Shown piece after piece: positions 26,438 through 37,187 of a stretch of 42,425 nucleotides of DNA. Within the stretch, counting starts at the first letter, position 1. Every line of letters begins with the position of its first letter. The notes beneath the pieces are model-generated. The model had not been told where the DNA came from, made no database searches, and saw only the letters and a list, made by a program, of their open reading frames with translations. This stretch comes from an uncultured Bacteroidales bacterium (GTDB lineage Bacteria > Bacteroidota > Bacteroidia > Bacteroidales > GWA2-32-17): contig CALGPK010000087.1 of NCBI GenBank assembly GCA_937960415.1, forward strand, positions 1-42,425, in the 5' to 3' direction. The position numbers and the translations under genes were made by a program.

Positions 26438-28072
26438 ATGACAAAAAAAATTATTTTCATCATATTGTTTTTAAATAGTGCTTTTCAGTATTCGCATGCT
26501 CAGTTTCTTTCTAATTTATCTTTAAAGCATCACTTTAACCAAGCTCGAAGATCTATTTTATTTAACAATTATGTTACAGCAATTCCACATCTGGAGTTTC
26601 TATTAAAAAAAGATTCACTCAATGCTAACTACAATTTTTTAATGGGATTGTGCTATTATCATATTCCATTAAAAAAAATGAAAGCTATACCGCATTTCAA
26701 TATTGCACTAAATAAACTGTCAATAACATATAAAGAATTGAATTTCAAAGAAAAAAGTGCACCTGTTAGAACTTACAAATATTTAGGAGAATTGTACCAT
26801 TATTGTTACAACTTCGATAAAGCTGAGAATTTCTTTGCAAAGTACCTTGAGTATCTTCAGCCGGGAACAAAGGAGTATAACGATACACGTCGATTGATGG
26901 ATATTTGTAAATACGCTTCTTCATTGATTAATGATTCTATTGAAATCTCCATAGAAAATATGGGACCTATCATTAATTCTGAATATGACGAACATTCACC
27001 TTGCCTAAACGCCAATGAAACCGTACTTATTTTTACTTCGCGAAGAAGTAGTAGCACCGGTGGATTAAAAACAGATGACGGACGCTTTTTTGAAGATATT
27101 TACATTTCTGTAAAAGATGGAGATAACTGGACAAGTCCTAAAAACATCAGCCCTTTAATAAACACCGATAAACACGAAGCTAGTATATGCCTTTCGTCCG
27201 ATGGGCAAGAATTATATATATACAAAGACGATTTTGGAATTGGAAATATTTATGTTTCTTATCGAGATGATGAAGGCAATTGGACTGTTCCTATAAAGCT
27301 TGAGCCTCAAATAAGTTCTTCGGCAAACGAGACGCATGCTACTATTTCGGCAGATAAAAATATGCTGATTTTTTCGAGCGATAGAAAAGGAGGATTTGGG
27401 GGAAAAGATTTGTACATGTCTCTTAGATTGCCAAATGGCGAATGGGGCATACCCAGAAATTTAGGACCTAATATCAATACTCCTTACGATGAAGATGGTC
27501 CGTTTTTGCTTCCGGATGGTTATACGCTCTATTTCTCTTCCAAAGGACACAACACCATTGGAGGATACGATCTCTTTGTCAGCGAATTGCAAGAAGATGG
27601 AACGTGGGGCAAGCCCAAAAATTTAGGTTATCCTATCAATACTACCGACGATGAAGTTTACTTTTATTTGTCGGCCGATGAAAAACGTGCTTATTTTTCG
27701 TCGGTACGCGAAGATAGTTATGGCGGAAAAGATATATATGTGATGAATTTATTGTCTTTGCCCGAAAGATCTTCGGCGGTTGTTAAAGGCAAAATATACA
27801 TTAAAGGACAGGACACCATACCCGTAAAAGATGTGATAATAAAAGTATACGACAACAAAACACAAAAATTAATGGGACAATATAAACCCAATAAAGAAAC
27901 AGGATATTACGTAATGATATTGCGACAAAATAGAGAATACACTATAATATGCGAAAATAAAGAATGTCAATTCGAACCCAATACTTTTTTTGTACCTCAG
28001 CACACATCGCTGTATGAGATAGATAATCCTATTATTATTGAGCCTATCAGTAAAGTAGAAATAAAAGAATGA
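26438..28072 (+). CDS. Exported TPR-PD40 (WD40-like) protein, PorE-like without OmpA domain
   Basis: A 544-residue exported protein. Signal peptide ending YSHAQ; a TPR-like helical part (about 30-165, with YNFLMGLCYYHIP and YKYLGELYHYCYNFDKAENF); a PD40-type propeller (about 180-440) with repeated LIFTSRR, LYIYKDDFGIGNIYV, MLIFSSDRKGGFGGKDLYMS, LYFSSKGHNTIGGYDLFVSE and AYFSSVREDSYGGKDIYVMN; then a carboxypeptidase-regulatory-like domain (VVKGKIYIKGQDTIPVKDVI). The order is that of PorE and related Bacteroidota proteins, which end in a peptidoglycan-binding OmpA domain. Here the gene stops where that domain would begin, by overlapping sdhC by four bases. A role in envelope assembly or T9SS support is plausible given the neighbours but is not shown. 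Confidence 0.82.
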   Translation: MTKKIIFIILFLNSAFQYSHAQFLSNLSLKHHFNQARRSILFNNYVTAIPHLEFLLKKDSLNANYNFLMGLCYYHIPLKKMKAIPHFNIALNKLSITYKELNFKEKSAPVRTYKYLGELYHYCYNFDKAENFFAKYLEYLQPGTKEYNDTRRLMDICKYASSLINDSIEISIENMGPIINSEYDEHSPCLNANETVLIFTSRRSSSTGGLKTDDGRFFEDIYISVKDGDNWTSPKNISPLINTDKHEASICLSSDGQELYIYKDDFGIGNIYVSYRDDEGNWTVPIKLEPQISSSANETHATISADKNMLIFSSDRKGGFGGKDLYMSLRLPNGEWGIPRNLGPNINTPYDEDGPFLLPDGYTLYFSSKGHNTIGGYDLFVSELQEDGTWGKPKNLGYPINTTDDEVYFYLSADEKRAYFSSVREDSYGGKDIYVMNLLSLPERSSAVVKGKIYIKGQDTIPVKDVIIKVYDNKTQKLMGQYKPNKETGYYVMILRQNREYTIICENKECQFEPNTFFVPQHTSLYEIDNPIIIEPISKVEIKE

Positions 28073-28746
28073 ATAATATGGCAAACTTTTTTAATTCATC
28101 GGTAGGAAAAAAAATAATTATGAGCCTGAGTGGTTTGTTTTTAATTCTTTTTTTATTGGTACACTTAAGTATCAATTTTCTCACAGTAGTTGATCCTTCG
28201 GGCAAATTATTTAATCAGGCATCGGAATTTATGGAAACCAATCCATTTATTTTTGTTATGCAATTTGTGTTAGCGGCAGGTTTTTTGTTCCATATTTTTT
28301 ATGGTACTTGGTTAACACTTCAGAATCGTAAAACCCGCCCTGTACCTTATGCTGTTTCAACCCAAAGCAATGTTTCATGGTCGTCGCAAAATATGTGGAT
28401 AACCGGAGCTGTTATTTTAGGTTTTTTAGTTCTTCATCTGTACAATTATTTTTATAAATTGAAATTTACCGATTTGATTGAAAGTGGTCAAATGACAGAA
28501 TTTGAACTGGTTACAGGTTTGTTTCATGTGAATAACTGGATTTATACACTTTTATATGTTTCGTGGTTTATCATTCTTGGATTACATTTGAATCATGCTC
28601 TACAATCGGCATTTCAAACTATTGGATTGAACAATCAACAATGGCTAAACCGCTTAAAATGGTTAAGTAGTATTTATGCTATATTTATTACGATTGGATT
28701 TAGTACTATTTCGTTATATTTTTTCATTAGATCAATTTTGAATTAG
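28069..28746 (+). CDS. sdhC: Succinate dehydrogenase/fumarate reductase cytochrome b subunit
   Basis: A 225-residue inner-membrane protein with five hydrophobic helices, the single-subunit (type B) anchor that binds two hemes b and passes electrons between the quinone pool and SdhB. Histidines that suit heme ligation occur in [34 protein letters not shown] and LGLHLNHAL. The first ATG overlaps the preceding stop (ATGA); ATG 28078 ([12 protein letters not shown]) is an equally good start and closer to family starts. First gene of sdhCAB. Confidence 0.93.
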   Translation: MNNMANFFNSSVGKKIIMSLSGLFLILFLLVHLSINFLTVVDPSGKLFNQASEFMETNPFIFVMQFVLAAGFLFHIFYGTWLTLQNRKTRPVPYAVSTQSNVSWSSQNMWITGAVILGFLVLHLYNYFYKLKFTDLIESGQMTEFELVTGLFHVNNWIYTLLYVSWFIILGLHLNHALQSAFQTIGLNNQQWLNRLKWLSSIYAIFITIGFSTISLYFFIRSILN

Positions 28747-28756
28747 TTTTTATCGT

Positions 28757-30697
28757 ATGACAACTATCAATGCAAGAATCCCAGAAGGTCCGATAGATAA
28801 AAAATGGACGCAATTTAAATCGACGTGTAAGTTAGTAAGTCCTGCTAACAAAACAAAATTGGATATAATAGTTGTTGGAACGGGTTTAGCCGGAGCTTCG
28901 GCAGCTGCCAGTCTCGGCGAATTGGGCTACAATGTCAAAGTATTTTGCTATCAGGATAGCCCACGAAGAGCACATAGTATTGCTGCTCAGGGTGGAATAA
29001 ATGCTGCCAAAAATTACCAGAACGATGGCGATAGTGTATATCGTTTGTTTTTGGATACACTCAAAGGCGGCGATTACCGTTCGCGTGAAGCAAACGTTTA
29101 CCGACTTGCCGAAATAAGCAATCAAATCATCGATCATTGTGTAGCACAGGGTGTTCCCTTTGCCCGCGACTATGCAGGATATTTAGATAACCGTTCGTTT
29201 GGGGGAGCGCAAGTTTCACGTACGTTCTATGCCAGAGGTCAAACCGGACAACAATTGTTATTAGGAGCTTATGGCTCGCTAAATCGGCAAATTAAGGAAG
29301 GCAAAGTTAAACTGTATCAACGACGCGATGTGCTCAATATAGTTATCGTCAACGGTAAGGCACGTGGCATTATTGCACGTAATTTAGTTACGGGCGAAAT
29401 TGAACGCTATTCGGCTCATGCGGTGGTTTTAGCATCGGGAGGGTATGGCAACGTTTATTATTTGTCAACAAATGCCATGGGATCCAATGCTACCGTCATC
29501 TGGCAAGCATATAAGAAGGGAGCATGGTTCGCTAATCCTTGCTTTACGCAGATACATCCAACATGTATTCCTGTTCATGGCGACTATCAATCCAAACTCA
29601 CACTGATGAGCGAAAGCTTGCGCAACGACGGTCGTATATGGGTGCCAAAAGATATTGAAGACGCCCGAAAACTCCAACGTGGCGAAATAAAAGCAAACGA
29701 CATCCCCGAAGAAAAAAGAGATTATTATTTAGAGCGACGTTATCCAGCATTTGGCAATCTAGTACCACGCGATATTGCTTCTCGTGCAGCTAAAGAGCGT
29801 TGCGATGCCGGCTATGGTGTTAACAACACCGGTCTTGCTGTTTTTCTTGATTTTTCCGATGCTATAAAACGACTTGGTAAAGAAGAAATAGAACGCCGTT
29901 ATGGCAATCTTTTTCAAATGTACGAAAAAATTACAGCCGAGAATCCATACGAAACCCCTATGATGATTTATCCAGCAGTACACTATACCATGGGTGGTTT
30001 GTGGGTTGATTATCATCTTATGTCCAATATACCGGGTTTATTTGTTATAGGCGAAGCTAATTTTAGCGATCATGGTGCCAATCGTTTAGGAGCCTCTGCT
30101 TTGATGCAGGGACTTGCCGATGGCTATTTTATTTTGCCATATACTATCGGACATTATTTAGCCGATATGGTAAAAGAACCCAGAATTGATACAAAAACTA
30201 ACGAATTTGAACAGACCAGTAAAGAAGTTGTTGACCGAATTGATCAACTAATCTCCATAAAGGGAACTGAACCGGTTGATTATTACCATAAGAAATTGGG
30301 TAAGATAATGTGGGATAATGTTGGAATGAGTCGAACGGAACAAAGTTTAACCGAAGCTATTAAAGTTATCAAAGAGATTAAACAAGAATTCTGGAAGAAC
30401 GTTAAAATACCCGGTAAAATTGACGAATACAATGCCGAATTGGAAAAAGCTTGGCGTGTAGCCGATTTTATTGAGTTGGGCGAATTGATAGCTATCGATG
30501 CTTTACATCGTCGAGAATCGTGCGGAGGACATTTTCGCGAAGAGAGTCAAACCGAAGATGGTGAAGCCAAACGCAACGACCAGGAATTTGCTTATGTAGC
30601 AGCATGGGAGTATCAGGGCAAAGACAAAGAACCATTGCTCAATAAAGAAGATTTGATTTTTAATGAAGTACAATTGGTTCAACGAAATTATAAATAG
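28757..30697 (+). CDS. sdhA: Succinate dehydrogenase/fumarate reductase flavoprotein subunit
   Basis: A 646-residue flavoprotein that interconverts succinate and fumarate on the cytoplasmic side of the inner membrane. The FAD dinucleotide fold begins [20 protein letters not shown]; the covalent-flavin histidine is in [17 protein letters not shown]. The active-site region includes [12 protein letters not shown] and the Arg-containing [27 protein letters not shown] and [21 protein letters not shown] complete the family pattern. Length and motifs fit the type B enzymes of Bacteroidota, so either direction of the reaction is possible. It follows sdhC by 10 bp. Confidence 0.96.
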   Translation: MTTINARIPEGPIDKKWTQFKSTCKLVSPANKTKLDIIVVGTGLAGASAAASLGELGYNVKVFCYQDSPRRAHSIAAQGGINAAKNYQNDGDSVYRLFLDTLKGGDYRSREANVYRLAEISNQIIDHCVAQGVPFARDYAGYLDNRSFGGAQVSRTFYARGQTGQQLLLGAYGSLNRQIKEGKVKLYQRRDVLNIVIVNGKARGIIARNLVTGEIERYSAHAVVLASGGYGNVYYLSTNAMGSNATVIWQAYKKGAWFANPCFTQIHPTCIPVHGDYQSKLTLMSESLRNDGRIWVPKDIEDARKLQRGEIKANDIPEEKRDYYLERRYPAFGNLVPRDIASRAAKERCDAGYGVNNTGLAVFLDFSDAIKRLGKEEIERRYGNLFQMYEKITAENPYETPMMIYPAVHYTMGGLWVDYHLMSNIPGLFVIGEANFSDHGANRLGASALMQGLADGYFILPYTIGHYLADMVKEPRIDTKTNEFEQTSKEVVDRIDQLISIKGTEPVDYYHKKLGKIMWDNVGMSRTEQSLTEAIKVIKEIKQEFWKNVKIPGKIDEYNAELEKAWRVADFIELGELIAIDALHRRESCGGHFREESQTEDGEAKRNDQEFAYVAAWEYQGKDKEPLLNKEDLIFNEVQLVQRNYK

Positions 30698-30706
30698 GAA
30701 CAAGCT

Positions 30707-31450
30707 ATGAATTTCACATTAAAAATATGGCGTCAGGCAAATCCTAAAGATAAAGGACGTTTCGAAATTTATAAGATTGAAAACATTAGTCCCGATGCAT
30801 CGTTTTTGGAAATGTTAGATATTCTAAATGAAAAGCTGATTCGCGAGGGCAAAGATCCTGTTGCTTTCGATCACGACTGTCGCGAAGGAATATGCGGGAT
30901 GTGTAGTCTATACATTAACGGACGTCCACACGGTCCGGATGACGATGTTACCACCTGTCAGCTTCATATGCGTAAATTTAAAGACGGCGAAACTATAACC
31001 ATAGAACCATGGCGTGCAGCAGCTTTCCCTGTTGTAAAAGATTTAATTGTCGATAGAAATGCCTTTGACAAGATATTACAAGCTGGTGGATTTATTTCAG
31101 TTAATACAGGTTCTGCACCCGACGCCAATGCTATTCCTATTCCAAGTCACATAGCTGAAGAGGCATTTGATGCTGCTGCGTGCATTGGTTGTGGTGCCTG
31201 TGTCGCCGCTTGCAAAAATTCTTCGGCTATGCTATTTGTTGCTGCTAAGGTATCGCATCTTGCCTTATTGCCGCAGGGACGTATAGAAGCTGCTAAACGT
31301 GTTAAAGCAATGATTGCAAAAATGGATGAACTTGGTTTTGGAAGCTGCACCAACACAGGAGCATGTGAAGCAGAATGCCCTAAAAATATTTCCATAGCCC
31401 ATATTGCACGTTTGAATAGAGAATTTTTATGTGCAAATATTAAGGAATAA
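30707..31450 (+). CDS. sdhB: Succinate dehydrogenase/fumarate reductase iron-sulfur subunit
   Basis: A 247-residue electron-transfer subunit linking SdhA to SdhC. The plant-type [2Fe-2S] site is [20 protein letters not shown] with a fourth Cys in VTTCQLH. The C-terminal part carries [12 protein letters not shown] and [16 protein letters not shown], the ligands of the [4Fe-4S] and [3Fe-4S] clusters. It follows sdhA by 9 bp and ends the operon, with only 11 bp to the stop of the convergent siaC gene and no evident terminator. Confidence 0.96.
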   Translation: MNFTLKIWRQANPKDKGRFEIYKIENISPDASFLEMLDILNEKLIREGKDPVAFDHDCREGICGMCSLYINGRPHGPDDDVTTCQLHMRKFKDGETITIEPWRAAAFPVVKDLIVDRNAFDKILQAGGFISVNTGSAPDANAIPIPSHIAEEAFDAAACIGCGACVAACKNSSAMLFVAAKVSHLALLPQGRIEAAKRVKAMIAKMDELGFGSCTNTGACEAECPKNISIAHIARLNREFLCANIKE

Positions 31451-31461
31451 TAGCTATAATA

Positions 31462-31836
31462 TTACATTTCGATAAATTCAAAAGGAATTTTAAGAAGTTT
31501 GGAAAAACGAACGCCCGATGCATACATGTCGGTATCGTCTTTCAGGTAGTGCCAACGAATAAGTACATCGTTGTTTTTAGCCAGTTCTTGTAACAAAAGC
31601 AAAACTTTGGCTAATTGCTTAGCCGATGCTGTATTGAAGTATTCTAGTTTGAAATTAAAAACAGTTTTCGGCAATGGATTTTTAGAATATTCGGTAAGCC
31701 AGTTTATAATAGGTTCGTAAAATGCTATAGCATTTTCGGGCAGCGACCGATGACCAATTTCAAATAACTGATTTTCTTTGTCTAAAACCACCGAAGGGGT
31801 ATCTTCTTGTGCAGGTATTTTTATAGGTTCCAACAT
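31462..31836 (-). CDS. siaC: SiaC-like regulatory phosphoprotein (DUF1987)
   Basis: A 124-residue cytoplasmic protein of the DUF1987 family. In Pseudomonas aeruginosa SiaC is phosphorylated on a conserved Thr by the kinase SiaB and, when unphosphorylated, activates the diguanylate cyclase SiaD. The equivalent Thr69 is seen in LEYFNTASAKQLAK. Other family features are TPSVVLDKENQLFEIGHRSL and YEPIINWLTEY. It starts 2 bp after the kinase gene, so it is co-expressed with its probable kinase. No cyclase or PP2C phosphatase gene is in the window, so the output is unknown; many Bacteroidota may use it without c-di-GMP. Confidence 0.88.
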   Translation of the reverse strand: MLEPIKIPAQEDTPSVVLDKENQLFEIGHRSLPENAIAFYEPIINWLTEYSKNPLPKTVFNFKLEYFNTASAKQLAKVLLLLQELAKNNDVLIRWHYLKDDTDMYASGVRFSKLLKIPFEFIEM

Positions 31837-31838
31837 AC

Positions 31839-32963
31839 TTACTCAACAGTAATTAAACTTTGCAAACTTAAAAAAGAATAATGATTATTAATAGGAAGTA
31901 TATCATATTGTACAGGAAAACCGCTCTTTAAACGTATATCAATCATACCTAATCCCGTTTTTTTGGAATTTGAGCCTTCAAAATTAAATAAACTTTCGTT
32001 ATAATATTCATCTATTTCTTCTTTTGTAAGTTCGTTTACTTTATCAATTTTTTTCTTAAGCGAAACAAGCTGTTCATTTTCGATGAAGTTTCCAGTCAAA
32101 ATACGATAAAAGTTATCTGTAAAACCTAATAAAAAAATTCCGGGTACTACATGTTGATCATAGTCGTTTGGTATATAACCATGTTTAATAATATTTTGAA
32201 GCATTTCAACCACAATGTAAAAAACTTTTTTCTTGTAACTGATGCTACCAACCATCTGTCCTTCGAGCGAATTAAGCAAGATGAGAAGGCTCTCCTGATT
32301 AAACGGACCATTATTAATGATAGAAAGATTCTCTCTGTTGAGGATTTCATGAATTTTTTCCACAAAATGAAATTCAGAAATTCCTACGGATCCTTTGGGG
32401 ACATCATCTTCCAAAACCGGAACTGTACATAAATAAAAATACGAAAGCTCATCGTTTAAAGGTACAAACTTGTAAATAAGTTTATTGCCTGCTTTTCGAG
32501 CAATATCAATGAGTCCTAAACCTGCACCACCTTTATCAGAAATGCTCCCTTCTTCGAGAACAGTCTTATAATATTCTTTGAGTTCATCTTTGCTTAAGGC
32601 ATTAATTTTATCGATAAGTGTTTGTAAATATGGAATATTTTTGTTTGGAGCAATATTGCCTGTGGTAATAACATAGCGGTTATTCATTTTTTGGATAAGG
32701 AATAAGCTGTCGAGTTGAGGATTGGGCTTAATATTAGATGCCTGATGACGTGTTACATTCTGAAGGGCTTCTACTAAAATATTATAAACGCGTTTTTTGA
32801 GTTTCGACGATTCTTCTTGTTTTTCAAGTTTATTCTCAGTTAAGGATAGAATAGTATCAGTTACTTCCTGTGTAAAAATACCTTTATAAATATAGCCTAA
32901 ATGATGGTCTTGCATTATAAAGAATAACTGCTTTACGAAGTCGAGCGATAAATTACCTGTCAT
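31839..32963 (-). CDS. Tandem double SiaB-type protein kinase
   Basis: A 374-residue cytoplasmic protein built of two similar halves, each like one SiaB kinase (GHKL ATPase fold, about 180 residues). Half one has the N-box VEALQNVTRHQ (Glu65, Asn69), then YVITTGNI, LSKDELKEYYKTVLEEGS and the glycine lid DKGGAGLGLIDIARKAGNKL. Half two repeats this as VEMLQNIIKHG (Glu253, Asn257), YRILTGNF, LTKEEIDEYYNESLFNFEGS and KKTGLGMIDIRLKSG. The Asn and GLG residues persist in both, though the second lid lacks the GGA. SiaB phosphorylates SiaC, whose gene follows 2 bp later. The fusion could form an internal dimer or divide catalysis and regulation; this is inference. Confidence 0.82.
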   Translation of the reverse strand: MTGNLSLDFVKQLFFIMQDHHLGYIYKGIFTQEVTDTILSLTENKLEKQEESSKLKKRVYNILVEALQNVTRHQASNIKPNPQLDSLFLIQKMNNRYVITTGNIAPNKNIPYLQTLIDKINALSKDELKEYYKTVLEEGSISDKGGAGLGLIDIARKAGNKLIYKFVPLNDELSYFYLCTVPVLEDDVPKGSVGISEFHFVEKIHEILNRENLSIINNGPFNQESLLILLNSLEGQMVGSISYKKKVFYIVVEMLQNIIKHGYIPNDYDQHVVPGIFLLGFTDNFYRILTGNFIENEQLVSLKKKIDKVNELTKEEIDEYYNESLFNFEGSNSKKTGLGMIDIRLKSGFPVQYDILPINNHYSFLSLQSLITVE

Positions 32964-32996
32964 AAAAACTTAACCGAAAATTGAAAAATTGTTTTA

Positions 32997-33026
32997 CAAA
33001 CCTACAATTTTTTTTTTAAAATTCAA
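32997..33026 (-). promoter_or_regulatory. Consensus promoter of the siaB-siaC operon
   Basis: On the minus strand TTG (33024-33026), exactly 19 nt, then TAGGTTTG (32997-33004), a full match to the Bacteroidota consensus. It begins just after the ldcA stop, so the kinase operon is a separate unit from ldcA. Confidence 0.7.
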
Positions 33027-33030
33027 AAAT

Positions 33031-33939
33031 TTAAAAAATCTGCTGTGTTATTTTAGCAACGTTTGTCTTTATCTCAATATTCAAAGGCACTCCAAATACA
33101 ATGGGGTAATTTACTGTTCCATGTCCTACCGGAAATTTATATATAAAAAATTGGTGATTGCTTGAACGCAATGAGTTAAGTAATTGTTGAAATGACAACG
33201 AAAATTGAGCTTGTTTTTTTAGTCGGAAATTACCTATTATGATACCGTTTAGTTTGTCTAATAACCCGGCATCTTTTAAATGAAACATATACCGCTCGAT
33301 TTTATATGGCTCTTCGTTTAAATCCTCTATAAGTAAAATTTTTCCATCTGTCTCTATAGAGTATGGCGTCCCTAAAGTATGACTCAGTATGGTCAAATTT
33401 CCACCAGTGATAGGATAAGAAAAACGAACCGACTTGCCAAAAATCTCCATGTTTTTCAACGATATTTTGTACAAAATTTTGCCGCTAGTAACTAATGTAT
33501 ATAAATATTGAACAGATGAATTTCGATAGCGATAAAACGATGCTGGCATAGGACCATGAATACAAGCAATTCCAAGGCTTTGTATCTTACAGAGCAAGTA
33601 AGTAATATCGCTAAATCCGATGACCCATTTAGGACTGCGAATAAAATTACTAAAATCAATTTTATCCATAATTCTAACCGTTCCATATCCCCCACGTGCA
33701 CAAAAAATAGCTTTAATATCTTTATCATCTAGTGCTTGCTGAATATCTTTTAGCCTATTGTTGTCTGATGAAGAAAAATATCCATATTGATCGAAAATAT
33801 GCTCTCCCAATTGCACGTTAAATCCCCATTGTTCAAGCATTTGTGCTCCAACCATCAGGTTGTTCATATCGACTTTGCCAGCAGGTGCGACAATGGCTAC
33901 TTTGTCGCCTTTTTGTAAAAGTGGTGGTATTTTTATCAT
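33031..33939 (-). CDS. ldcA: LD-carboxypeptidase, peptidase family S66
   Basis: A 302-residue enzyme that removes the terminal D-alanine from murein tetrapeptides during cell-wall recycling, in the cytoplasm (no signal peptide is visible). Catalytic residues by motif are Ser110 in WVIGFSDIT, a Glu in LLIEDLNEEPYKIER (about 205) and His273 in KFPVGHGTVNYP. The typical N-terminus PPLLQKGDKVAIVAPAG and the CARGGYGTVRI loop are present. It is divergent from metG with only 46 bp between the start codons, so the promoters overlap. Confidence 0.93.
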   Translation of the reverse strand: MIKIPPLLQKGDKVAIVAPAGKVDMNNLMVGAQMLEQWGFNVQLGEHIFDQYGYFSSSDNNRLKDIQQALDDKDIKAIFCARGGYGTVRIMDKIDFSNFIRSPKWVIGFSDITYLLCKIQSLGIACIHGPMPASFYRYRNSSVQYLYTLVTSGKILYKISLKNMEIFGKSVRFSYPITGGNLTILSHTLGTPYSIETDGKILLIEDLNEEPYKIERYMFHLKDAGLLDKLNGIIIGNFRLKKQAQFSLSFQQLLNSLRSSNHQFFIYKFPVGHGTVNYPIVFGVPLNIEIKTNVAKITQQIF

Positions 33940-33946
33940 TTATTCC

Positions 33947-33954
33947 TAACTTTG
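33947..33954 (+). promoter_or_regulatory. Candidate -7 element of metG
   Basis: TAACTTTG matches TAnnTTTG exactly, 31 bp before the metG ATG. The -33 region overlaps the ldcA start codon and shows no clear TTG at the ideal spacing. Confidence 0.5.
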
Positions 33955-33959
33955 CAGGT

Positions 33960-33967
33960 CAAAATTA
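33960..33967 (-). promoter_or_regulatory. Candidate -7 element of ldcA
   Basis: On the minus strand TAATTTTG, with a TTG 21 nt upstream (33989-33991), inside the first codons of metG. It lies back to back with the metG -7 element only 5 bp away. Confidence 0.45.
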
Positions 33968-33985
33968 GTAAGATAATTTTTATTT

Positions 33986-36010
33986 ATGCAAAAGAACTGG
34001 AAACGTTACACGGTAACAAGTGCTTTACCTTATGCCAATGGTCCTATACATATCGGACATTTAGCAGGTGTTTATATCCCAGCCGATATTTATGTGAGGT
34101 ATCTCCGCATAAAAGGCAAAGATGTAATCTTTATTTGTGGTAGCGACGAACATGGGGTTCCAATTACCATAAAGGCGTTGCAAGAAAAAGTAACACCTCA
34201 GCAAATTGTCGATCGTTATCATGCAATGATAAAAAAATCGTTTGAAGATTTTGGCATTTCGTTCGATATTTACTCACGAACAACCAATAAAGTTCATTAC
34301 GAAACAGCATCACAGTTTTTTAAAACCTTGTACAATAAAGGAATTTTTATAGAAAAAACAACTGAACAATATTACGATACCGAATTAAATCAATTTCTGG
34401 CCGACAGGTATATTGTTGGTACTTGCCCGCATTGTGGTAATGAAAAGGCTTATGGCGATCAGTGTGAAAAATGTGGCACGTCTCTCAACCCTACTGATTT
34501 AATCAACCCACGTAGTGCTATTAGTGGCTCCGAATTAGTACTCAAAGAAACCAAGCACTGGTTTTTACCACTCGACAAGTTTGAATCTGCACTTCGAAAA
34601 TGGATTCTCGAAGAACACACCGAGTGGAAATCAAATGTATATGGACAATGTAAATCGTGGCTCGATATGGGCTTACAGCCTCGAGCCGTAAGTCGCGATC
34701 TGGAATGGGGCGTACCCGTACCTGTTGAAGGAGCACAAGGCAAAGTACTATATGTCTGGTTCGATGCACCCATCGGTTATATTTCTGCTACGAAAGAGCT
34801 ATCATCTGACTGGGAAAAATATTGGAAAGATAAAGATACTTGCTTAATTCATTTTATCGGAAAAGACAATATCGTATTTCATTGTATAGTATTCCCAGCA
34901 ATGCTTATGGCCGAAGGGTCGTATATCTTACCCGAAAATGTACCTGCCAATGAGTTCTTAAATTTAGAAGGCGACAAGATTTCTACATCGCGAAACTGGG
35001 CTGTGTGGTTACATGAATATTTACAAGAATTTCCTGGTAAGCAAGATGTATTGCGATATGTTTTAACAGCCAATATGCCCGAAACAAAGGACAACGACTT
35101 TACATGGAAAGATTTTCAGACACGAAACAATAGTGAGCTGGTAGCTATATTAGGAAATTTTGTCAATCGTACACTTGTTTTAACCCATAAGTATTTTAAT
35201 GGTTCGGTTCCTTTGTGTCAGGATATTAAACAAGAAGAATTTGAAATGTTAAACGAAATAGCTCAAATAAAATCAAACATCGAGTTAAATATAGAAACCT
35301 TTAAATTTAGAGATGCACTTAAAGAATATATGAACATTGCCAGACTAGGAAATAAATATTTAACCGAAACAGAACCATGGAAACTGATTAACAAAGACAT
35401 AGAACGAACCAAAGCTATTATTGCTATCTGTTTAGAAATAACTGGTACTCTTGCTATTTTAGGACAACCATTCTTACCTTTTACTTCCGAAAAATTATAT
35501 AAAATGCTGAATCTAGAAAACATTACATGGGATGATGTTGGCAAGAAACCTATTTTTAAAGCAGGTCATGTTGTAAATAAGGCTGAGTTACTTTTTGATA
35601 AAATAGAAGATAGTGTTATTGAATATCAAATCAATAAACTTAAAGCTAGTAAACAAAATTTTCAAAACAATTATGTACAGCTTAAAAATAACATCTCTTA
35701 CGATGAATTTGCTAAAATGGATGTTAGAATAGCAACCATAACTCATGCCGAAAAAGTACCAAAAACCGATAATTTATTAAAAATTACGGTAGATCTTGGC
35801 TTTGAGCAAAGAATTGTTGTATCTGGTGTAGCACATTGTTACAAACCAGAAGAACTAATTGGCAAACAAGTATGTTTATTGGCAAATTTAGAACCACGAA
35901 AAATAAAAGGGATCGAATCAAAAGGAATGATACTATTTGTAGAAAATGGCGAACAATTAGTTGCTCTATCACCGATTAATTCTGTTAAAAATGGAAGTGT
36001 TGTTAAATAA
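33986..36010 (+). CDS. metG: Methionyl-tRNA synthetase with C-terminal tRNA-binding domain
   Basis: A 674-residue class I synthetase that charges tRNA-Met. The HIGH signature is PIHIGHLAG at residues 20-28. The KMSKS-type signature is [10 protein letters not shown] near residue 331, a variant common in this phylum. A zinc knuckle reads [18 protein letters not shown]. The last 105 or so residues ([39 protein letters not shown]) are the EMAP II-like tRNA-binding domain that promotes dimerisation. First gene of a unit with two glycosyltransferases; the next gene starts inside its 3' end. Confidence 0.97.
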   Translation: MQKNWKRYTVTSALPYANGPIHIGHLAGVYIPADIYVRYLRIKGKDVIFICGSDEHGVPITIKALQEKVTPQQIVDRYHAMIKKSFEDFGISFDIYSRTTNKVHYETASQFFKTLYNKGIFIEKTTEQYYDTELNQFLADRYIVGTCPHCGNEKAYGDQCEKCGTSLNPTDLINPRSAISGSELVLKETKHWFLPLDKFESALRKWILEEHTEWKSNVYGQCKSWLDMGLQPRAVSRDLEWGVPVPVEGAQGKVLYVWFDAPIGYISATKELSSDWEKYWKDKDTCLIHFIGKDNIVFHCIVFPAMLMAEGSYILPENVPANEFLNLEGDKISTSRNWAVWLHEYLQEFPGKQDVLRYVLTANMPETKDNDFTWKDFQTRNNSELVAILGNFVNRTLVLTHKYFNGSVPLCQDIKQEEFEMLNEIAQIKSNIELNIETFKFRDALKEYMNIARLGNKYLTETEPWKLINKDIERTKAIIAICLEITGTLAILGQPFLPFTSEKLYKMLNLENITWDDVGKKPIFKAGHVVNKAELLFDKIEDSVIEYQINKLKASKQNFQNNYVQLKNNISYDEFAKMDVRIATITHAEKVPKTDNLLKITVDLGFEQRIVVSGVAHCYKPEELIGKQVCLLANLEPRKIKGIESKGMILFVENGEQLVALSPINSVKNGSVVK

Positions 36011-37187
36011 TGAACAGCCCAAAATATTATATCTATCGTACGATGGTTTAAGCGATAATCTGGGACAATCTCAAATTTTGCCTTACATAGAGGGTCTCAG
36101 CCAAAAAGGAATACAATTTGTTGTTGTATCATTCGAAAAAAAAGAACTTTTAAATCAATTAAAACACTTAATACAAAAACGTTGTATTGATAATAATATC
36201 ATCTGGATACCATTAACCTATCATAAGAAACCTCCTGTTATTTCTACACTTTGGGACTTATGGGTTCTTTTTCTAAAAGTTAAACAGCTTCATAACACAC
36301 ATAAATTCGATATTGTTCATTGCAGGAGTTACATTACTTCGCTCGTAGGTTTGTATCTAAAAAAAAAGAAAAGGCTTAAGTTTGTTTTTGATATGAGAGG
36401 ATTTTGGGCCGACGAACGAATCGAAAGAAATATCTGGAATCCGAATAAAGTATTATATAAAAACATATACCATTTTTTTAAGCTAAAAGAAAAAAGTTTT
36501 TTTTATTATTCCGATGCTACTATAACTCTAACACAATCTTCTGAAGATTATATTCAACAACATTTTACTTGTCAAAATATTGCTGTTATTCCTTGTTCAA
36601 CAAACTTCAATAAAGTTAACAAAGACAGCTATTTCGTAAAAGAAAAAATACAAATAATTTATCTTGGTTCATTTCGAACAGCGTATTTGACTGATGAAAT
36701 GTTTTTATTTTATACTGTTTTTCGAAAAAAATATCCCAATGCAAAATTCATAGTATTGACCAATGAATCTGCACATTACTTTAATCCCTTCCTGAAAAAA
36801 TACTCCATTGAACAAAACAATTTCATTATTAAGCAAGTACCACACCATAAGGTATATAATTATCTAACTCAGGCAGATTTAGGATTATGCTTTATTAAAC
36901 CTTCCTTTTCCAGTATAGCCAGCTCACCTACTAAATTTGCAGAAATGCTTGCAGCCAACCTCCCTGTTGTATGTAACAATATTGGCGATCTAAAAGCACA
37001 TTGTAAACAAATACCCTACACATATTGCTTAGATAAGTTGAATGAAGAAACGTTTACAGAATTTGTTAATACCTTTGCTCTTCCGTCTCCCGAAGAAAGA
37101 ATTAAAATAAGCCAGGCTGCAAGTAAAATTTATGATATTAATTTGGCAATTGAAAAATATTATAAAGTTTACACCAGCATATTATGA
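35991..37187 (+). CDS. GT4-type glycosyltransferase
   Basis: A 398-residue cytoplasmic or membrane-associated glycosyltransferase, from ATG 35991; a TTG at 35961 would add ten residues but lies deeper in metG. It overlaps metG by 20 bp. The N-terminal part has the Rossmann start [20 protein letters not shown] and the acceptor-side motif [20 protein letters not shown]. The C-terminal nucleotide-sugar half has [16 protein letters not shown] and [20 protein letters not shown], the GT4 E-x7-E region. Sugar and acceptor are unknown; surface polysaccharide or glycolipid synthesis is probable. Coupled to the next gene by a four-base overlap. Confidence 0.82.
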   Translation: MEVLLNNEQPKILYLSYDGLSDNLGQSQILPYIEGLSQKGIQFVVVSFEKKELLNQLKHLIQKRCIDNNIIWIPLTYHKKPPVISTLWDLWVLFLKVKQLHNTHKFDIVHCRSYITSLVGLYLKKKKRLKFVFDMRGFWADERIERNIWNPNKVLYKNIYHFFKLKEKSFFYYSDATITLTQSSEDYIQQHFTCQNIAVIPCSTNFNKVNKDSYFVKEKIQIIYLGSFRTAYLTDEMFLFYTVFRKKYPNAKFIVLTNESAHYFNPFLKKYSIEQNNFIIKQVPHHKVYNYLTQADLGLCFIKPSFSSIASSPTKFAEMLAANLPVVCNNIGDLKAHCKQIPYTYCLDKLNEETFTEFVNTFALPSPEERIKISQAASKIYDINLAIEKYYKVYTSIL

